Shown here piece by piece: positions 10,090 to 19,199 of a stretch of DNA of 64,000 nucleotides (its first letter is position 1; each line of letters begins with the position of its first letter). The position numbers were made by a program, and so were the translations under genes. The stretch is from Fusobacterium varium (GTDB lineage: Bacteria; Fusobacteriota; Fusobacteriia; Fusobacteriales; Fusobacteriaceae), in contig LR134390.1 of NCBI GenBank assembly GCA_900637705.1, positions 248,001-312,000 on the forward strand, written 5' to 3'. The notes beneath the pieces are model-generated. The model made no database searches and was not told the origin of the DNA. It worked only from the letters and a program-made list of their open reading frames with translations.

Positions 10090-10455
10090 GTGAAAGAGTT
10101 GCTAAAAGATGTACAAACAAGATTAAAAATGTCAGATGAGGAATTTGATATGTATCTTCCAGATGCTGAACATACAACAAAAATATTAAAAGAAGAGAAG
10201 ATAGAGTTTCTTCCAGATTTTAAGCTTGTATTTTATGCACATATGATAAGTCTTGCAAAAAGATTAAAAGAAGATATAGCATTAGATTGTGGAGATGACT
10301 GTCCAGAGGATGAAGTGGAAAGAGAAGCAATAGAGGTTTCAGAAAAAATAATTATACCACTGGCAGAAAAGTATAAAAGAGATTTAAATAGAATGGAAAT
10401 AGTACTTGCAGCTATTCAATTGCAACTGGCAATGGAAATGCAAAAAGAGAATTGA
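10090..10455 (+). CDS. Small PRD-domain protein (EF_0829 type)
   Basis: A 121-residue, all-helical acidic protein starting with GTG at 10090 after GGGAGGG. Its pattern fits the stand-alone PRD-type proteins found only in this kind of cluster. PRDs are normally regulatory domains phosphorylated on histidine by the PTS, but no DNA-binding domain is present here. One histidine is in 'DAEHTT' and another in 'FYAHMIS'. It sits 19 bases after the metallohydrolase gene and before the SFCGSGGAGA gene. The role is unknown; it might sense or gate the membrane pair encoded downstream. Confidence 0.7.
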   Translation: MKELLKDVQTRLKMSDEEFDMYLPDAEHTTKILKEEKIEFLPDFKLVFYAHMISLAKRLKEDIALDCGDDCPEDEVEREAIEVSEKIIIPLAEKYKRDLNRMEIVLAAIQLQLAMEMQKEN

Positions 10456-10489
10456 TTAATGATATAATATATTTTAGGAGGTAAAAAAA

Positions 10490-10855
10490 GTGGAAAAAGA
10501 GATTTTAGTAGTAATAGGTCACAGATTAGGGAAAGGTCAAAATGTAGCAAAGGGAGTAGAAGCAGCTGGTGGAAAAGCAATAGTTATACCTGGAATGGCA
10601 GCAGATATGAAGCTCGGAGATGTAATGAAAGAAAATAATGCAACATTTGGAATTTCTTTTTGTGGAAGTGGAGGAGCTGGAGCTATTATGGCTCAAACTA
10701 AATATGGATATAAAGCAACTTCACATTTGAGATCAGTTGATGCTGGAGTTACAGCTATAAAACAGGGATATCAAGTGGTAGGATTTGGATTTTTAGATAC
10801 AGAAGAATTAGGAAGAAGACTTGTAGAAGAGTATAAAAGAGTCAATAAAATGTAA
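10490..10855 (+). CDS. Glycine-rich SFCGSGGAGA-motif protein (EF_0830 type)
   Basis: A 121-residue soluble protein starting with GTG after AGGAGG. It carries ISFCGSGGAGAIMAQ near residue 56-70, the defining motif of a small family with a conserved cysteine in a glycine-rich loop. The N-terminal 'ILVVIGHRLGKGQNVAKGVEAAGG' suggests a Rossmann-like fold recalling EIIB-type or DUF2620 (YhfU-like) proteins. The cysteine could be a phosphocysteine or a binding residue (inference). It is always found with DUF4312, DUF4311 and DUF4310, as here. Confidence 0.78.
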   Translation: MEKEILVVIGHRLGKGQNVAKGVEAAGGKAIVIPGMAADMKLGDVMKENNATFGISFCGSGGAGAIMAQTKYGYKATSHLRSVDAGVTAIKQGYQVVGFGFLDTEELGRRLVEEYKRVNKM

Positions 10856-10876
10856 AAATTTTTCAGGAGGCATAAA

Positions 10877-11161
10877 ATGAAAGAGGCTAAATTAAATAGT
10901 GAAATAAAAACTATGAGAATAAAAGATTCAGGAAAAACAAAAGAGGAAGCTTTAGGAAAAATATTTGCCTCTTTCAGAAGAAAAGTTCAAACTGAAATAA
11001 CAGGAGTAATAGTAAAGCTTGAACCTTTGGAAACATATTTGTTAGATATAAAAGAAGAAAAAACAATAGAAAGATTTTTGGAACTTTTTATGCCAAGAGA
11101 AAAAACTATATATCACATAGAAATGGAAATAGAATATGAAGTAAAATATATAAAACTCTAA
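10877..11161 (+). CDS. DUF4312 family protein (EF_0831 type)
   Basis: A 94-residue soluble protein starting at ATG 10877 after AGGAGG. It is rich in lysine and glutamate and predicted alpha/beta, with no catalytic motif or signal peptide. It is recognised mainly from its place between the SFCGSGGAGA gene and two membrane-protein genes. It is likely a cytoplasmic subunit of the same complex. The function is unknown. Confidence 0.72.
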   Translation: MKEAKLNSEIKTMRIKDSGKTKEEALGKIFASFRRKVQTEITGVIVKLEPLETYLLDIKEEKTIERFLELFMPREKTIYHIEMEIEYEVKYIKL

Positions 11162-11174
11162 GAAGGAGGAAAGT

Positions 11175-11888
11175 ATGATATTTATAGTCATCAAGTCATT
11201 AATAATCGGATTTATAGGAGGAGCAGCAATAGCAGCAGGGGCAGCTAGAATGTTTCATACTCCTAATTCCCAATCAATGGGAGCCTTTCGTACACTAGGG
11301 GAACTTAATGCATGTCAAGGAGATACAATGGCACATTTTTCGTTTGGTTTAGGTTTCTTATTCAATGCGGCAGCAGCAGTAGTCGCTGCAGGTGCACTTA
11401 CTCAAGATGTATTTCATAGAGTAGTTCCTAACTTTGCAGCAGCAGCACTATTATCTAAAAATAAAAAAGTGGAGGAAACTCTTTATAATCCTTTGAAAAT
11501 GGGAATAGCAGGAGGACTTATAGGAGCACTTGTAGTTACATTTTTAAATACAGTGGCTTTTCTTATTCCAGCTTCTCTTTCTCAAATAGCAAAAGAAATA
11601 TTATCACCAGCAGCAGCTTTAATGATTAATCCAGTAATGCCAATAGTATTCTGGCTTGCAGCTTTAGATGCTGGAAAAATAACTGGAGTGTGGGCAACAG
11701 TTCTAGGTGGAATGGCTCATATGATAATGGGAAATGCTGTACCAGGAATAGTTTTAGGAATTCTTATAGGACAGACTATTGATGAAAGTGGATATAATAA
11801 ATCTGTAAAAGTGATGATTACAATAGTAGTTGTGTTATTTGTTGTAATTGCTTACTTTAGAGGATTTTTTGCTAAATTAGGGTTATAG
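11175..11888 (+). CDS. DUF4311 family membrane protein (EF_0832 type)
   Basis: A 237-residue integral membrane protein with about six to seven hydrophobic segments, rich in Ala and Gly (for example 'GGAAIAAGAARM' near the N terminus and 'FNAAAAVVAAGAL'). A short polar loop with ARMFHTPNSQSMGAFRTLGE follows the first segment and is a candidate binding or re-entrant element. It starts 13 bases after the DUF4312 gene behind AAGGAGG. With the next gene it likely forms a two-subunit permease (inference). Confidence 0.75.
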   Translation: MIFIVIKSLIIGFIGGAAIAAGAARMFHTPNSQSMGAFRTLGELNACQGDTMAHFSFGLGFLFNAAAAVVAAGALTQDVFHRVVPNFAAAALLSKNKKVEETLYNPLKMGIAGGLIGALVVTFLNTVAFLIPASLSQIAKEILSPAAALMINPVMPIVFWLAALDAGKITGVWATVLGGMAHMIMGNAVPGIVLGILIGQTIDESGYNKSVKVMITIVVVLFVVIAYFRGFFAKLGL

Positions 11889-11909
11889 TTAGATTAGGAG
11901 GCATAAATT

Positions 11910-12548
11910 ATGGAAAATAAAAAAAGTAATTTTTTATTAGCTGATATGTCATTTCCAATATTAGTAGGAATGGCATGTGCAGCAATATTTGCAGGAACTC
12001 ATATGTATGTAGTGCATAAAGTTGGAGCTTTTAATGAAATATTTGTAGTAAAAATGTTGGATCAAGGGCTTAATGGTGGAGATTATGCAGCAGCAGCAGG
12101 GTTTGCAGCAGGATTCTTAATTGCTAGAGTATTGGAAGGACCGTTGGTAGGATTACTTGATATAGGGGGCTCTTTAATGACAGGAGTTGGAGTTGGAATA
12201 CCGGCACTATTCTTAGCTTCTGGAATAGAAAGTCCTGTAAAAAGTTTTCCTTTAGCACTGATAGTAGGAGGAGCTATTGGAGTTGCTATTGGATTTATTA
12301 TAATTGCTATAAGAAAAGCTATGCCTGATGGAATGTCAGCTGGTGGTACAGGAATAATGATGGGAGCTGGAAATGCTACTGGAAGATTCCTTGGTCCTCT
12401 TATTATATTATCTGCTATTCAATATAATATTCCAGCAGGAGTAGGGTCATTCTTAGGAGCAGCTCTTTTCTATAAATTTGACAGACACATAGCAGGAGGA
12501 GCAATAATAGGAGCGATGCTTATTGGAGGATTGGCTTTACTTTTCTAA
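11910..12548 (+). CDS. DUF4310 family membrane protein (EF_0833 type)
   Basis: A 212-residue Gly/Ala-rich membrane protein with about six transmembrane segments. Polar glycine-rich loops such as 'PDGMSAGGTGIMMGAGNATG' sit between segments and may contact substrate. It starts behind AGGAGG, 21 bases after the DUF4311 gene. The pairing of DUF4310 with DUF4311 and small cytoplasmic partners recalls multi-subunit PTS permeases, but no EIIA or EIIB signature is seen. Confidence 0.75.
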   Translation: MENKKSNFLLADMSFPILVGMACAAIFAGTHMYVVHKVGAFNEIFVVKMLDQGLNGGDYAAAAGFAAGFLIARVLEGPLVGLLDIGGSLMTGVGVGIPALFLASGIESPVKSFPLALIVGGAIGVAIGFIIIAIRKAMPDGMSAGGTGIMMGAGNATGRFLGPLIILSAIQYNIPAGVGSFLGAALFYKFDRHIAGGAIIGAMLIGGLALLF

Positions 12549-12571
12549 AATAATATGGAGATGAAAAAGTT

Positions 12572-13675
12572 ATGAATATATATGAGAAAATAGGATTGAA
12601 AAGAGTTATCAATGGAAGTGGAAAGATGACAGCTTTGGGAGTATCAAAAATAAGTGATACTGTAGCTGAAACAATGAAGGAAGCAGGACAAAATTTTGTA
12701 GTCATAGACGATTTAATAGATAGAGTAGGAGAGATGATATCTAAAGTTACAGGTGGAGAAGATACTTGTGTTACGTCTAGTGCTTCAGCAGCTATTGCTC
12801 TTTCTGTGGCAGGACTGATAACAGGAAAAAGTCTTACTCTTATAGAAAGACTTCCAGATACAACTGGATTGAAAAATAAAGTAGTTCTTCAAAAAGGGCA
12901 TGCAGTAAATTATGGAGCTCCAATTACTACAATGATAAGATTGGGGGGAGGAATACCAGTAGAAGCAGGATGTAGCAATGAAGTAAAACCTGAACATGTA
13001 GAAGAGGCAATAGATGAAAATACAGTAGCTCTTTTATATGTAAAATCACATCATGCAGTACAAAAGGGAATGCTTTCTATAGAAGAAATGGCTGAGATAG
13101 CTCATAAACACAATCTTCCATTGCTGATAGATGCAGCAGCTGAAGAGGATATACACAGATATCTTAAATTAGGCGGAGATCTGGTAATATATTCAGGAGC
13201 TAAGGCACTATGTGGACCAGCATCAGGATTTGTAACAGGAAAGAAACAGTATATAGATGCAATCAAGATGCAGTATAAAGGTATAGGAAGAGCTATGAAA
13301 ATAGGTAAGATGTGCATGATGGGTCTGATGAAAGCTGTTGAAGAATATTCAAAAAGAGATGAACAAGCAGTTGTAAATGAGCAGATGAGATTGGCAGGGC
13401 TTTTGATAGAGGAATTGAAAGATGAACCCAAAGTAGAAACATCTATAGTACAGGATGAAGCTGGAAGAGAAATATACAGAGTTCAAATAAAGCTTAATGA
13501 AAAACTTACTGATATATCAGGAAAAGATTTCATGAAACATTTGAGAGAGGGAGAAGCAGAGATTCATGTGAGAAAACATTATGCCAACCTTGGAATAGTA
13601 AATGTAGATATGAGAGCTCTTACAGAAAGTGATATTAAATTTATAGGTAAAAGAATAAAAGAGATTTTGAAATAA
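12572..13675 (+). CDS. dgaE: D-glucosaminate-6-phosphate ammonia-lyase (DgaE family, PLP)
   Basis: A 367-residue PLP enzyme of the SelA-related group. The Schiff-base lysine is in YSGAKALCGP (about residue 214), with the supporting Asp in LLIDAAAEED. By comparison with Salmonella DgaE it should remove ammonia from D-glucosaminate-6-phosphate to give 2-keto-3-deoxy-6-phosphogluconate. It is followed after 13 bases by the aldolase gene that would use that product, which strongly supports the assignment. The actual substrate may be a related amino sugar acid, since no PTS importer is present. Confidence 0.83.
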   Translation: MNIYEKIGLKRVINGSGKMTALGVSKISDTVAETMKEAGQNFVVIDDLIDRVGEMISKVTGGEDTCVTSSASAAIALSVAGLITGKSLTLIERLPDTTGLKNKVVLQKGHAVNYGAPITTMIRLGGGIPVEAGCSNEVKPEHVEEAIDENTVALLYVKSHHAVQKGMLSIEEMAEIAHKHNLPLLIDAAAEEDIHRYLKLGGDLVIYSGAKALCGPASGFVTGKKQYIDAIKMQYKGIGRAMKIGKMCMMGLMKAVEEYSKRDEQAVVNEQMRLAGLLIEELKDEPKVETSIVQDEAGREIYRVQIKLNEKLTDISGKDFMKHLREGEAEIHVRKHYANLGIVNVDMRALTESDIKFIGKRIKEILK

Positions 13676-13688
13676 TCAGGAGGAACAA

Positions 13689-14438
13689 ATGCAGACAAAA
13701 ATCAAATTTTATAAAGATAGAGTAGCAGTAAATTTTCTAGCTAAAGATAAAAAAAATGGAGCAGATGTATTTAATGCAATAGATGGATATACAGCTATAG
13801 GTGTTTTATCAAAGCAGTTTGATACAGTAGAAGAAGGAATCGAGTATGTGAAAGATTATATGAAAGATGTACCAGTAGTATCTGTAGGACTTGGAGCAGG
13901 GGATCCGGCACAATTTCAAAAAGCAGCTTTGATAGCAGCAGCAACTGATCCAGGGCATGTAAATCAAGTGTTTACAGGAGCAGCATATGCAGCTGGAGCA
14001 TTAAAAGCGATGAAAGCAGAAAATACAGCAGTAAATGTATTGATGAGTCCAACAGGAATAGTAGGAAAAGTAAAAATTTCAACAGGGGAATTAAGTTCAA
14101 AAGAAACACCAGCAATAGTAGATGTAGATACAGCAATGGCAATGGTATTAGATATGAGGGCTCAGGGAATAAAATATTTTCCAATGGGAGGGCTGAAATC
14201 AAAAGATGAACTAAAAGCAGTAGCAGAAGCATGTGCAAGACATGGAGTTCCAATGATGGAGCCATCAGGTGGAGTAGATTTAAGTAATTTCAAAGAAATT
14301 ACAAAAATATGTCTAGATGCAGGAGTAGAAAAAGTAATGCCACATATCTATGGAGCTGTAATAGATAAAGAAAGTGGGAATACAAAAATTGAAGATGTAA
14401 AAGCAGTATATCAAATGGTTAAGGAACTTCTTGATTAA
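13689..14438 (+). CDS. dgaF: 2-dehydro-3-deoxy-6-phosphogluconate aldolase (DgaF/DagF type)
   Basis: A 249-residue TIM-barrel protein of the operon-specific KDGP aldolase family, longer than classical Eda. Segments such as KISTGELSSKETPAIVDVDT, 'KYFPMGGLKSKDELKAVAEACARHGVPMMEPSGGVDL' in part, and VEKVMPHIYGAVID mark the barrel strands. The family cleaves the keto-deoxy acid phosphate to pyruvate and glyceraldehyde-3-phosphate. It is preceded by CAGGAGG and is the last catabolic step encoded here. Confidence 0.83.
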   Translation: MQTKIKFYKDRVAVNFLAKDKKNGADVFNAIDGYTAIGVLSKQFDTVEEGIEYVKDYMKDVPVVSVGLGAGDPAQFQKAALIAAATDPGHVNQVFTGAAYAAGALKAMKAENTAVNVLMSPTGIVGKVKISTGELSSKETPAIVDVDTAMAMVLDMRAQGIKYFPMGGLKSKDELKAVAEACARHGVPMMEPSGGVDLSNFKEITKICLDAGVEKVMPHIYGAVIDKESGNTKIEDVKAVYQMVKELLD

Positions 14439-14439
14439 T

Positions 14440-15096
14440 ATGAAAGAGATAAAGCTGGTAATCTTTGATATGGATGGACTGCTTTTAGATACAGAAAGAC
14501 TTTCTAATATTGCTTGGGTAGAAGCTGGGAAAAATATGGGAATAGATATCACCTATAATATTTTGAGAAGGATAAAAGGTGGTAATATAAAAAATGCAGA
14601 AAGTGTTTTAAAGAGTTTTTTAGATGAGGAAAAATGTGAAAAACTTATTAGTGAGAAGAAAAGAATACAAATGAGAGTAGTTGAAGAAGAAGGGATAAGG
14701 TTAAAAAAGGGAGTATTAGAATTATTAACTTTTTTAAAGAAAAGGAAAATGAAAACAGCAGTGGCGACATCTACTGGAAAAGAAATTGCAGCAAGAGAAT
14801 TAAAAGATACAGGCATATATGAATATTTTGATGGGTTTGTTTTTGGGGACGAAGTGAAGAATGGGAAACCAAACCCAGAAATATTTTTGGCAGCTTGTAA
14901 AAAATTTGATGTTGTTCCAGAAAATGCAGTTGTTCTTGAAGACTCTGTATTAGGATTAAAAGCAGCTGTTTCAGGAGGAATAAGATGTATAGTGGTAGAA
15001 GATACTGTACAGCTTACTAATGAAGAAAATAAGCTGGTATATAGAAAATGCGAAAGCTTGCTGGAAGTAAGAGATTTCTTTAAAGAAGTAATATAG
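14440..15096 (+). CDS. HAD-superfamily (subfamily IA) hydrolase, beta-phosphoglucomutase-like
   Basis: All four HAD motifs are present: FDMDGLLLDTE at the N terminus (nucleophile Asp), ATSTGKE (motif II), KNGKPNPE (motif III lysine) and LEDSVLG (motif IV). About 219 residues from ATG 14440, directly after the DgaF stop; a TTG at 14431 with better spacing from AAGGAA is an alternative start that would overlap DgaF. It probably dephosphorylates a sugar phosphate of this pathway or acts as a damage-control phosphatase. A terminator follows, so it ends the operon. Confidence 0.85.
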   Translation: MKEIKLVIFDMDGLLLDTERLSNIAWVEAGKNMGIDITYNILRRIKGGNIKNAESVLKSFLDEEKCEKLISEKKRIQMRVVEEEGIRLKKGVLELLTFLKKRKMKTAVATSTGKEIAARELKDTGIYEYFDGFVFGDEVKNGKPNPEIFLAACKKFDVVPENAVVLEDSVLGLKAAVSGGIRCIVVEDTVQLTNEENKLVYRKCESLLEVRDFFKEVI

Positions 15097-15113
15097 ATGG
15101 GGAAAGAAAAGAG

Positions 15114-15141
15114 AGGTAGTTGATTTCAATATCAACTGCCT
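15114..15141 (+). terminator. Terminator of the glucosaminate-type operon
   Basis: AGGTAGTTGAT (15114-15124) pairs with ATCAACTGCCT (15131-15141) around a six-base loop, with one G-T pair, followed by TCTTTAATTTT. Confidence 0.75.
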
Positions 15142-15264
15142 TCTTTAATTTTGTCTTGAAGATAAAATATGATTTTGTATATAATTTTGAGAAAAAACTA
15201 ATAAAATTTATGGTATAATATATCATTGAGGAAAAATAAACTCTAAAAGAGGAGGGGATATTTT

Positions 15265-18200
15265 ATGATAAAAAACTTTGTGCATCTTCATCTTCATACT
15301 GAATACAGCCTCCTTGATGGAGTAGGTAAAATAGATGATTATTTAGACAGGACAAAAGCACTCAATATGCAGGCAATAGCAATAACAGATCATGGAAATC
15401 TTTTTGGAGTATTGGAATTTTATAAAAAAGCAATAAAAAAAGGAATAAAACCAATAATTGGTCTTGAGGCATATGTATCAGAATTTTCTATGCTTGAAAA
15501 AGAAGGAAGAATATTTCATTTGGTACTTCTTGCTGAAAATAATAAAGGATATCAGAATCTTCTTAAAATAAGTTCTGAGAGTTATATTAAAGGTTTTTAT
15601 TATAAGCCAAGAATTGATAAAGAATTTTTAAAAATGCATAGTGAGGGAATAATAGCACTTTCAGCTTGTATGCAGGGAGAGATTCCAAGAAGAATCCTAG
15701 ATAATGAGAGTGAAGAAAAGGTAGATGAAATAGTAAATGAATATGTAGATATTTTTGGAAAAGATAATTTTTATATAGAAGTACAGGCAAATGGAGTAAA
15801 GGGACAGACAGCTCTCAATGAGAAACTTTATAATTTAGCTCAAAAGCATCAGTTGAAAATGGTAGCAACAAATGATACTCACTATGTAAATGAAGGGGAA
15901 CATACTCTTCAGGATATTCTTATTTGTGTCCAAACAGGAGCAAAAGTAGCTGATGAAAAAAGAATGAGAATAGAAACAGATGAGCTCTTTCTTAAAAGTA
16001 GAGAACAGATAATAGATGGATTGGGAGCAAAATATTTAGAAGCTGTTAATAATACTATTGAAATAGCTGAAAGGTGTAATGTAAATATAGAATTCGGAAA
16101 ATTTAAATTTCCAGAGTATGAAATACCATCTTGTGTGAAAACGATAGAGGAGTTTTTAAGAAAACTTGTATATTTTGGGCTTTCCAAAAGATATCCTCAT
16201 GGATTGACAATATCAGTTTTAGAAAGAGTAGAGTATGAACTTTCAGTTATAGAAAAAATGGGATATGCTGCATATTTTGTAGTTGTATGGGATTTTATAG
16301 ATTATGCAAAAAGAAACAGAATTCCAATAGGACCAGGAAGAGGATCAGCAGCTGGAAGTCTTGTAGCCTATGCTCTTAGAATAACAGAACTTGATCCTCT
16401 CGATTATAACCTTATTTTTGAGAGATTCTTAAATCCTGAAAGAATATCTATGCCTGATATAGATATAGATATTTGTCAAGAAAGAAGGCAGGAAGTAATA
16501 GAATATGTTATTAGAAAATATGGAGAAGATAAAGTAGCACAGATTATAACATTTGGAACAATGAAAGCAAGAGCTGCAATAAGAGATGTAGGAAGGGTTA
16601 TGGATACACCTCTTTCTAAAGTAGATAGTATTGCTAAATTAGTTCCATTTAATGCAACTATACAGCAAACACTTAATAATGTAGAAGAATTTAAAAATAT
16701 GTATCTTAATGATCCAGAGATACAAAAGGTAATAGACATATCTGCAAGATTGGAAAATAAAGTAAGGCATGCATCTATTCATGCTGCTGGAATAGTTATT
16801 ACAAAAGATCCTTTGACAGACACAGTTCCATTATATAGTGATAATAAAAATAAAGTAGTATCTACACAATACCAAATGAAAGAATTAGAAGATTTGGGAT
16901 TGTTGAAAATGGATTTTCTTGGGCTTAGAAATCTGACTAATCTGCAGAGAACAATAGATTATATAAAAGAAGATTTAGGAGAAGATATAGAATTATCAGA
17001 GATACCTCTTAATTCAAAAAAAGTATATGAAATGCTTTCGAGAGGAGATACATCTGGAGTATTCCAGATGGAATCTCAGGGAATAAGAAAGATATTATTG
17101 AAATTAAAACCAGATAGATTTGAAGATATAATAGCCTTGTTGGCTTTATACAGACCAGGACCTTTAGGTTCAGGAATGGTAGATGACTTTATAAATGGAA
17201 AAAATGGAACATCAGAAATAAAATATCCACATCCATCTCTTGAACTTACTTTAAAGGAAACTTATGGAGTAATACTTTATCAAGAGCAGGTAATGAAAAT
17301 AGCTAATATAATGGCTAATTATTCATTAGGAGAAGCAGATCTTTTAAGAAGAGCTATGGGTAAAAAAAATATCCAGATCATGGAAGAAAATAGAGAAAAA
17401 TTTGTAGAAAGATCTATGGCGAATGGATATACAAAAGAAAAAGCAATAGAAATGTTTGAACTAATAGATAAGTTTGCAGGGTATGGATTTAATAAGTCCC
17501 ATTCAGCAGCCTATGCTCTTATAGCTTATTGGACAGCATATTTCAAGGCTTACTATATGAAACATTATTATGCTTCATTGATGACTTCGGAAATGAGTCA
17601 TGTGGAAGATATAGCTTTTTACATGGAAGATGCAAAAGTTCATAATTTGAAATTACATTTACCTGATGTAAATAGAGCAAGTCCAAAATTTATAGTAGAT
17701 AAAGAAGGAATAATCTTTTCTCTTGCAGCTATAAAGAATGTAGGAGAAGGAGTATCAGGTAAAATATTAGAAGAATGTAATGAAAATGGCAAATATAAAA
17801 ATTTTGAAGATTTTGTAGTTCGTACAAGAAAACATGGGTTAAATAAAAAAGCTTTGGAATCTCTTATATTAGCTGGAGCGCTAGATGGACTTCCAGGAAA
17901 TAGAAGACAAAAATTTGAATCAGTAGATAAAATATTGGATTATGCAACAAGAAAAATAAAAGAAGATGAAATACAACAGATGAATCTTTTTGGAGAAGCA
18001 AAATCTTCTCTTGGAGTTTTTACACTTCCACAGATACCAGAATATTCTTTAGAAGAACTTCTAGCAAGAGAAAAAGAATATCTTGGATTTTATTTTAGTG
18101 CACACCCTCTGGATAATTATAGAAGATTAATAGAAGTATACAGGCTTTCTAGAATAGCAGAATTAAAAGAGGAAAAAAATGTGCAGATTTTCAGAACATG

Positions 18201-18681
18201 TGGTATACTTAGAGAGATAAAAAAAATAGTTACCAAGAAAACTGGACAAATCATGTGCTTATTTGAATTAGAAGATTATTATGACAAAATAAATTGTATA
18301 GTTTTTCCTAGAGATTATGCAGAAAATGCGCATATATTTATGGAAGGAAAAATTGTATATATTGAAGGAAGTGTGCAGACAGATTATTTTAAAGGAGCAG
18401 AAACTAAAAAGCTGATTGTAAAAAATATAAAATTTTTAGATGATATAGTAAGAGATAAGAAATTTGTAGCCTATATACTTCTGAAAGAAGAAGATAAAGA
18501 TAAATTTAGCAGATTGAAAAAAATAATTCTATCTTATCCTGGAGAAACTAAATTGAGTTTTGCAATAAAAACAAAAACAGTTAAGGAGATAAGAACAACT
18601 AAGTACAAGATAGCTCCCTCAAGATTGTTTATAGATGAAATTATAGATTTAATTGGAATAGATAAACTTACTATAAAATAA
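15265..18681 (+). CDS. dnaE: DNA polymerase III subunit alpha
   Basis: An intact 1138-residue replicative polymerase. The PHP domain opens with HLHLHTEYSLLDG, and the polymerase palm holds the catalytic MPDIDIDIC and GPGRGSAAGS. Helix-hairpin-helix and OB-fold regions follow (about residues 830-1100). The length and order match DnaE, not PolC, whose exonuclease insertion is absent. It starts at an ATG behind AGGAGGGG, with TATAAT at 15214-15219 upstream. It is noteworthy that this 3.4-kb gene has no frame break, while several shorter neighbours do. Confidence 0.97.
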   Translation: MIKNFVHLHLHTEYSLLDGVGKIDDYLDRTKALNMQAIAITDHGNLFGVLEFYKKAIKKGIKPIIGLEAYVSEFSMLEKEGRIFHLVLLAENNKGYQNLLKISSESYIKGFYYKPRIDKEFLKMHSEGIIALSACMQGEIPRRILDNESEEKVDEIVNEYVDIFGKDNFYIEVQANGVKGQTALNEKLYNLAQKHQLKMVATNDTHYVNEGEHTLQDILICVQTGAKVADEKRMRIETDELFLKSREQIIDGLGAKYLEAVNNTIEIAERCNVNIEFGKFKFPEYEIPSCVKTIEEFLRKLVYFGLSKRYPHGLTISVLERVEYELSVIEKMGYAAYFVVVWDFIDYAKRNRIPIGPGRGSAAGSLVAYALRITELDPLDYNLIFERFLNPERISMPDIDIDICQERRQEVIEYVIRKYGEDKVAQIITFGTMKARAAIRDVGRVMDTPLSKVDSIAKLVPFNATIQQTLNNVEEFKNMYLNDPEIQKVIDISARLENKVRHASIHAAGIVITKDPLTDTVPLYSDNKNKVVSTQYQMKELEDLGLLKMDFLGLRNLTNLQRTIDYIKEDLGEDIELSEIPLNSKKVYEMLSRGDTSGVFQMESQGIRKILLKLKPDRFEDIIALLALYRPGPLGSGMVDDFINGKNGTSEIKYPHPSLELTLKETYGVILYQEQVMKIANIMANYSLGEADLLRRAMGKKNIQIMEENREKFVERSMANGYTKEKAIEMFELIDKFAGYGFNKSHSAAYALIAYWTAYFKAYYMKHYYASLMTSEMSHVEDIAFYMEDAKVHNLKLHLPDVNRASPKFIVDKEGIIFSLAAIKNVGEGVSGKILEECNENGKYKNFEDFVVRTRKHGLNKKALESLILAGALDGLPGNRRQKFESVDKILDYATRKIKEDEIQQMNLFGEAKSSLGVFTLPQIPEYSLEELLAREKEYLGFYFSAHPLDNYRRLIEVYRLSRIAELKEEKNVQIFRTCGILREIKKIVTKKTGQIMCLFELEDYYDKINCIVFPRDYAENAHIFMEGKIVYIEGSVQTDYFKGAETKKLIVKNIKFLDDIVRDKKFVAYILLKEEDKDKFSRLKKIILSYPGETKLSFAIKTKTVKEIRTTKYKIAPSRLFIDEIIDLIGIDKLTIK

Positions 18682-18747
18682 CATATGTAATTTTTGTTGA
18701 AATAAAAGTCTTGGAGTGGTAAAATATAAAAAAATAAGGAGGTTTTT

Positions 18748-19160
18748 ATGAGGGGAGATATAAAGGCAGTTGAAGAATTGATGAAAGTTTTGCAGGAGCA
18801 GAAACTTACAGAGATATCATATGAGGACTCTAATTTTAAAGTTACAATTAAAGGACCCCTTACTGCAGCAGTAAAAAAGAGATAGTAAAAGAAACTAAGA
18901 TTATAGAAAATAAAGAAGCAGTAGATTTTAAAGAGGTGTTATCTGACCATATAGGAAGATATTTTTATGTGAAAAAGAATGGAGAACCTGTAATAGAAGT
19001 GGGGCAGAAAATAAAAGCTGGACAGGAAATCGGATATGTTTCAACAGTTGGAGTAAATACAACTATTACTTCAAGCTATTCTGGAATTATAGAAGAAATA
19101 TATATTGAAAATGGTAATCCAGTAGATTATGGAAGGCCACTATTAAAGATCAAAATTTAA
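18748..19160 (+). CDS. accB: AccB-like biotinyl-domain protein lacking the biotinyl lysine (apparent frameshift at 18873-18878)
   Basis: ATG 18748 follows AAGGAGG. A 6-A run (18873-18878) needs one more A to join the frame ending at 19160, giving 137 residues. The N-terminal helix and the C-terminal barrel (VIEVGQKIKAG ... SGIIEEIYIENGNPVDYGRPLLKI) align well with AccB, the biotin carrier of acetyl-CoA carboxylase. Where AccB has EAMKM, this protein reads STVGV, with Gly near residue 102 in place of the biotin-accepting lysine, so it cannot be biotinylated in the usual way. Its position before accC matches the conserved accB-accC-Asp23-nusB order. Confidence 0.75.
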
Positions 19161-19199
19161 TAATCTGAAATGATTTGGATTACCAGGAGGAAAGAAAAT

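Noticed and set aside
13972-14265. A leucine-rich 97-codon minus-strand frame
   Set aside because: It is the reverse reading of Ala/Val-rich dgaF codons; there is no ribosome site or domain.
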